Source: Treponema sp. (GTDB taxonomy: Bacteria; Spirochaetota; Spirochaetia; Treponematales; Breznakiellaceae). From it: a stretch of DNA of 21,357 nucleotides. The stretch's first letter is position 1, and the number at the start of each line of letters is the position of its first letter. Shown here piece by piece: positions 19,690-21,357 of this stretch. Below the pieces are notes generated by a model that was given only the letters and a program-made list of their open reading frames with translations, did not search any database and was not told the DNA's origin. The position numbers and the translations under genes were made by a program. The stretch lies in NCBI GenBank assembly GCA_031272575.1, contig JAISTO010000106.1, positions 1 to 21,357 on the forward strand, in the 5' to 3' direction.

Positions 19690-20594
19690 CAATAATGATG
19701 ATAAAGCGCGCCGCGCTCTGCGCCGCATTGGGTATCGCTCTTGCGGCCTGCGGGGGGGCCGGGGAAGGAAAGCCCCTCCTCGCGCTCAGCATAGGGCCTC
19801 AGCGCTTTTTCGCGGACCGCATAAGCGGCGGCAGAGTCCCCACGCTCGTCCTGCTTAAGAGCGGCCAGGACGCGCACAGTTACGAGCCGGGGGTCCGGCA
19901 GTTGGCCGCCCTCGCCCGCGCGGGAGTCTGGGTAACAAGCGGGGCCGAGTTTGAAATCGCGCTGCGCCCCAAGGTCGAGGCCGCGTTCCCCGGCATCGTC
20001 ATCATGGACGGCACTGAGGGGGTACCCCTGCGCTTCGTCGAGGAGCATCATCACCATGCGGATCAGGCGGCTTCGCAATCCAGCCCCACGGCCTCCGGCA
20101 TCGAGGTTGACCGTCATGCCTGGCTCGGGCGTGAGGGGGCCCTCGCCCAGGCGCGGCAGATTCGCGCGGCGGCCATCCTGCTCGACTCAACCCTGTCGGA
20201 TGAGTACACGAAAAACGCCAAGGCCCTCGAGGACGAGATTGCGGCGTCCTTCACCGTATTGAAGGGGCGCCTCGCGCCCCTGGCCGGCGCCACGGTCTAC
20301 GTGTATCACCCCGCGTTCGGCTACTTTTTGGACACTTTCGGCATCCGGCAGGAAGCGGTCGAGGCCGGCGGCAAGGAACCGGGCCCCCGCGCGCTCTACC
20401 GCCTTATGACGCAGGCCCGCGGCGAGGGCGTCAAGACCCTCTTCGTGCAGGCGCAGTTCCCCGCGGCCCCCGCCCGCACCCTCGCCGAGGCCCTCGGCGG
20501 CGCCGTAATCCCCCTCGACCCCCTCGCCGAGGACTGGCTCGCCAACATCCGCCTGATGGGGGAGGCGCTGTGGGGAGTGGGGAGTAGGGAGTGA
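19686..20594 (+). CDS. znuA: Zinc/manganese ABC transporter substrate-binding lipoprotein (ZnuA/TroA type)
   Basis: A 302-residue cluster A-I binding protein. Signal peptide and lipobox LAAC put the lipidated Cys at 22. Metal ligands expected for the family are visible: H64 in GQDAHSYEP, a second His in DRHAWLG, a third in VYHPAFGYF and an Asp in IPLDPLAED. A short His/acid loop (EEHHHHADQ) between the first two ligands is typical of zinc-specific members. It captures metal in the periplasm for an ABC importer, but no ATPase or permease gene lies within the window. The start overlaps the acyltransferase stop; in-frame ATGs at 19695 and 19698 are alternatives. The last residues (WGVGSRE) and the stop codon are encoded by GGGGAGT heptamers of an intergenic repeat, so the original C-terminus may have been replaced. 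Seven G follow the lipobox codon (19752-19758). Confidence 0.88.
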   Translation: MTIMMIKRAALCAALGIALAACGGAGEGKPLLALSIGPQRFFADRISGGRVPTLVLLKSGQDAHSYEPGVRQLAALARAGVWVTSGAEFEIALRPKVEAAFPGIVIMDGTEGVPLRFVEEHHHHADQAASQSSPTASGIEVDRHAWLGREGALAQARQIRAAAILLDSTLSDEYTKNAKALEDEIAASFTVLKGRLAPLAGATVYVYHPAFGYFLDTFGIRQEAVEAGGKEPGPRALYRLMTQARGEGVKTLFVQAQFPAAPARTLAEALGGAVIPLDPLAEDWLANIRLMGEALWGVGSRE

Positions 20595-20671
20595 TGCGGG
20601 GGCGGGGGTGCTCTGCGAGAGGGGGCTGCGTGGTTCGTGTTGGGACTCGGGACTTGGGAATTGGGACTTGG

Positions 20672-20907
20672 GTCTACTCTGAAAAGTCAAGAATTCAAGA
20701 ATTTCACCGCGAATTACACGAATTATGCGAATGAACGCGAATTTGAGCCCACTCCGAAAACAAGGAATCTTTAAAACAGCCACAGATACACACAGATTTT
20801 CACCAATTAAAGACACGATTAGTAATAAAAAATCTGTGACGCAACGAAGTTGCGCTATCTGTGTAAATCTGTGGATAAATTCCTAATCCTGACTTTTCGG
20901 AATAGAC
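20672..20907. repeat. AT-rich palindromic unit nested in the repeat region
   Basis: Outer arms 20672-20689 and 20890-20907 are inverted copies with 16 of 18 matches. Inside, CCACAGAT-type arms (20780-20797 and 20857-20874) are also inverted copies, and a 6-bp stem with a GAA loop (20840-20854) sits near the right arm. A stretch built on the word CGAATT with variants lies at about 20710-20745. Base composition is far lower in GC than everything around it. Similar ATCTGTG-rich intergenic repeats occur in unrelated bacteria, from general knowledge. Confidence 0.7.
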
Positions 20908-21108
20908 TCGACTTGGGAGTGATGCGAGGACGCGGGGGTGCTCTGCGAGAGGGGGCTGCGTGGTGTGCGGGGGGGAGTGATGCGGGAGCGGGGGGATGGC
21001 TTCTTTCGTGCCCCCCCCTGGCCCCCCCAGAGGGGAGGAGCAAGGCACTACTCCCCCGCTCCCCATGCACCTCGCGACCCTCGCTCGCTTGCGCTCCGCC
21101 CCCGCATC

Positions 21109-21154
21109 ACTCCCCCCCACTCCCCACTCCCTATTCCCTACTCCCCCACTCCCC
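21109..21154. repeat. ACTCCCC heptamer array upstream of the last gene
   Basis: Six tandem copies of ACTCCCC with small changes in length or base (21109, 21119, 21126, 21133, 21140, 21148). It stops 12 bases before the -35 box of the next promoter, the same relative position as the array before the clpB promoter. Confidence 0.8.
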
Positions 21155-21166
21155 AGAAAAAACCTC

Positions 21167-21195
21167 TTGCAAAATGGCGGGAAATACACTATAAT
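21167..21195 (+). promoter_or_regulatory. Near-consensus promoter of the terminal lipoprotein gene
   Basis: TTGCAA (21167-21172), 17-base spacer, perfect TATAAT (21190-21195). Transcription should start near 21202, giving a leader of about 27 bases with GAGGTG (21217-21222) before the ATG. Confidence 0.8.
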
Positions 21196-21200
21196 GTAAT

Positions 21201-21210
21201 ATACCGGTAT
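21201..21210. promoter_or_regulatory. Possible operator palindrome at the transcription start
   Basis: ATACCGGTAT is a perfect 10-bp palindrome covering the predicted +1 of the adjacent promoter, a position where a bound repressor would block transcription. It is short enough to arise by chance. Confidence 0.3.
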
Positions 21211-21228
21211 TCTATCGAGGTGATTACA

Positions 21229-21357
21229 ATGAAGATCACCCACGCCTCCGCGTTATTTGCGGTATTGTCACTGGCCGCTGTTACGGCGGCCGGCCTTGCG
21301 GCCTGCAAGAACACAGTCGTTTCTCCGCGTCCCGGTTCGCCTGCGGGTGCCCGCGCG
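21229..21357 (+). CDS. Lipoprotein, 3' end outside the window
   Basis: Only the first 43 residues are present. They form a lipoprotein signal peptide (MKITHASALFAVLSLAAV followed by TAAGLAAC) with lipobox LAAC and lipidated Cys at 26, then a Ser/Pro/Ala-rich linker. GAGGTG six bases before the ATG and a strong promoter support the start. The mature function cannot be told. The zinc-type binding protein gene upstream is separated by a 634-base repeat region, so the two are unlikely to form one operon. Confidence 0.75.
   Translation, partial: MKITHASALFAVLSLAAVTAAGLAACKNTVVSPRPGSPAGARA

Larger units (their letters stand above)
20572..21154. repeat. Composite intergenic repeat region bounded by inverted heptamer arrays
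   Basis: No gene was found between 20595 and 21228. The left edge has GGGGAGT, GGGGAGT, AGGGAGT (20572-20592); the right edge has the complementary ACTCCCC-type array. GGGAGTGATGCGGGGGCGG (20587-20605) has a perfect 19-bp inverted copy at 21096-21114. The unit GGGAGTGATGCG occurs directly at 20587, 20915 and 20973 and inverted at 21103-21114. A 33-bp perfect direct repeat (20602-20634 and 20932-20964) flanks an AT-rich inner segment. The structure looks like nested insertions of short mobile repeats. Confidence 0.8.

Noticed and set aside
20587..21114. CRISPR array or integron attachment sites
   Set aside because: The repeat units are unevenly spaced, differ in orientation, and no cas or integrase gene is present.
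20800..21243. Minus- and plus-strand ORFs of 60-150 codons in the repeat region
   Set aside because: They are composed of translated heptamers and G/C runs, have no motifs and no translation signals.

Overview
The window reads as a piece of chromosome from a GC-rich spirochaete, most likely a Treponema-like bacterium. The clue is a lipoprotein gene overlapping a LysM-protein gene by ATGA (15003-17176), which resembles the treponemal TmpA/TmpB pair. A small exported barrel-like protein (949-1533) also recalls a spirochaetal family. The assignment is inferred from gene content only. No rRNA, tRNA, CRISPR array, transposase or integrase was seen.

Layout. 1-1774 (+): 3' part of a SPOR-domain gene, a putative outer-membrane barrel and a NifU-type Fe-S scaffold. 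1902-4527 (-): a cysteine desulfurase followed by a DNA adenine methyltransferase, ending at an intrinsic terminator. 4565-5293 (+): a KDPG-aldolase-like protein that has lost its catalytic residues. 5110-7620 (-): rpe and two TPR-protein genes in one tight operon, divergent from pbpC (7703-10018, +). 10082-12197 (+): a lower-GC cassette of an EcoRI-type adenine methyltransferase, a DUF262 protein and a small HNH nuclease. 12311-14929: clpB. 15003-18305: TmpA-like lipoprotein, TmpB-like LysM protein and ruvB. 18364-20594: a PlsC-type acyltransferase and a zinc-type substrate-binding lipoprotein. 20595-21228: no gene, but a nested mosaic of repeats. 21229-end: start of another lipoprotein with a near-consensus promoter.

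How the parts relate. Most genes are housekeeping or envelope functions: peptidoglycan synthesis and binding, lipoproteins, lipid acylation, metal uptake, protein disaggregation, recombination, and sulfur/Fe-S supply. The 10-12 kb cassette stands out by base composition, its own promoter, good ribosome-binding sites and overlapping genes. It looks like a horizontally acquired restriction-modification-like unit whose nuclease partner appears split by a frameshift, or is naturally encoded as two coupled genes.

Two other themes recur. First, rpe, clpB and the acyltransferase gene lack a Shine-Dalgarno sequence and have a -10 box exactly six bases before the start codon, which predicts leaderless mRNAs. 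Second, intergenic DNA carries ACTCCCC/GGGGAGT heptamers and a GGGAGTGATGCG unit in direct and inverted copies; one heptamer array supplies the stop codon of the metal-binding lipoprotein gene.
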